Positions 63,670 through 64,000 of a DNA stretch of 64,000 bases are shown here, in pieces (within the stretch, counting starts at the first letter, position 1; every line of letters begins with the position of its first letter). The notes under the pieces are model-generated. The model was not told the DNA's origin. It did not search any database and worked only from the letters and a program-made list of their open reading frames with translations. The translations under genes and the position numbers were made by a program. This DNA comes from Vibrio harveyi NBRC 15634 = ATCC 14126 = KCTC 12724 (GTDB taxonomy: Bacteria > Pseudomonadota > Gammaproteobacteria > Enterobacterales > Vibrionaceae): the NCBI RefSeq assembly GCF_001591145.1, contig NZ_BCUF01000010.1, positions 1 to 64,000 on the forward strand, given 5' to 3'.

Positions 63670-64000
63670 TTAGTATCTAGTCACAAATAATACAAATGGT
63701 CCAAAAAGGCTTAAAAAGCCTACGCTACAAAGCTGCTATTAAAAATACTTAAATCTATAATTGTTTTCATTTGATTGAAGCTATCTAACTACGCACTACC
63801 CACACTAAGCAAACAATTGCACCCTCAACTATTAGCATAGGCTAGAAAAATAATCTCATCTGAAACTATTTAGTTTTTGTGACTTTTACATCAATTAAGG
63901 CAAAAAGTAGGTCACTAATTTTTTATTGCGCTAAGTATCATATAGTACGATTACTAACTCAGTGATCTGCATACAAGCAATCAACTGCTGAGTTACAGCT
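63670..64000. other. Intergenic region at the window end
   Basis: 331 bp, AT-rich, holding the promoter of the lipoprotein set. An inverted repeat TAACTCAG/CTGAGTTA (63955-63962 and 63988-63995) with inner TGAT/ATCA lies near the end. No gene can be supported before the edge. Confidence 0.4.

Noticed and set aside
63955..63995. TAACTCAG/CTGAGTTA inverted repeat considered as an integron attC site
   Set aside because: The core lacks the GTTRRRY motif and the typical inner arms of an attC; no integrase is in view.

Overview
The window looks like one arm of the second chromosome of a marine Vibrio, most likely Harveyi-clade (V. parahaemolyticus or V. alginolyticus type). This is inferred from the zwf-pgl-gnd cluster, which lies on chromosome II in V. 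cholerae, from the Tad pilus locus, the M6 and M9 secreted proteases, the many sensory genes and the codon use. No rRNA, tRNA, CRISPR array, insertion sequence or prophage was recognised.

Layout. 1-5.3 kb: N-terminal part of a giant LapA-type adhesin built of 129-residue Calx-beta-like repeats (minus strand, running off the left edge). Divergent from it are a TolC-family outer-membrane factor and an OmpA/TSP3 lipoprotein, which fit a type I secretion and anchoring module; a diguanylate cyclase converges on them. 9.7-14.5 kb: a three-gene sensory unit of hybrid histidine kinase, small PstS-like periplasmic protein and outer-membrane beta-barrel. 14.5-23.8 kb: housekeeping and stress genes, namely a LacA-type acetyltransferase, CYTH cyclase, Mpo1-like membrane protein, a decayed YjbR/MmcQ gene, MarR/EamA efflux pair, HdeD-like protein, YbdG-type MscS channel and a periplasmic choloylglycine hydrolase-family enzyme.

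24.0-35.9 kb: a complete Tad/Flp pilus locus on the minus strand (flp, rcpC, rcpA, a CpaD-like lipoprotein, tadZ, tadA-G, an OmpA-type protein), with the prepilin peptidase tadV divergent and a LysR regulator convergent to it. A hairpin terminator behind flp probably sets a high pilin-to-machinery ratio. 36.8-45.0 kb: an AT-rich gap with two strong palindromes, an AraC regulator with a DJ-1/PfpI-like domain, a secreted M6 metalloprotease, a divergent M9 collagenase lipoprotein and a degenerate EAL protein.

45.2-53.8 kb: a tandem universal stress protein, the oxidative pentose phosphate operon zwf-pgl-gnd, and an iron-uptake pair (AraC regulator and TonB-dependent siderophore receptor) with Fur-like boxes. 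53.9-61.9 kb: a CitA/CitB-type two-component system without a neighbouring transporter, then a TolC/HlyD/two ABC-2 permease exporter operon that carries no ATPase gene. 62.2-63.7 kb: a compact set of two overlapping lipoproteins and a newly noted 47-residue four-cysteine protein.

Surface attachment (adhesin, Tad pilus), c-di-GMP enzymes and secreted proteases dominate, suggesting a colonisation or biofilm-oriented region. The points most worth a second look are the ATPase-less exporter, the kinase/binding-protein/barrel triad, the 42-bp palindrome, the duplicated lipoprotein with its tiny Cys-rich partner, and the alternating repeat classes in the adhesin.
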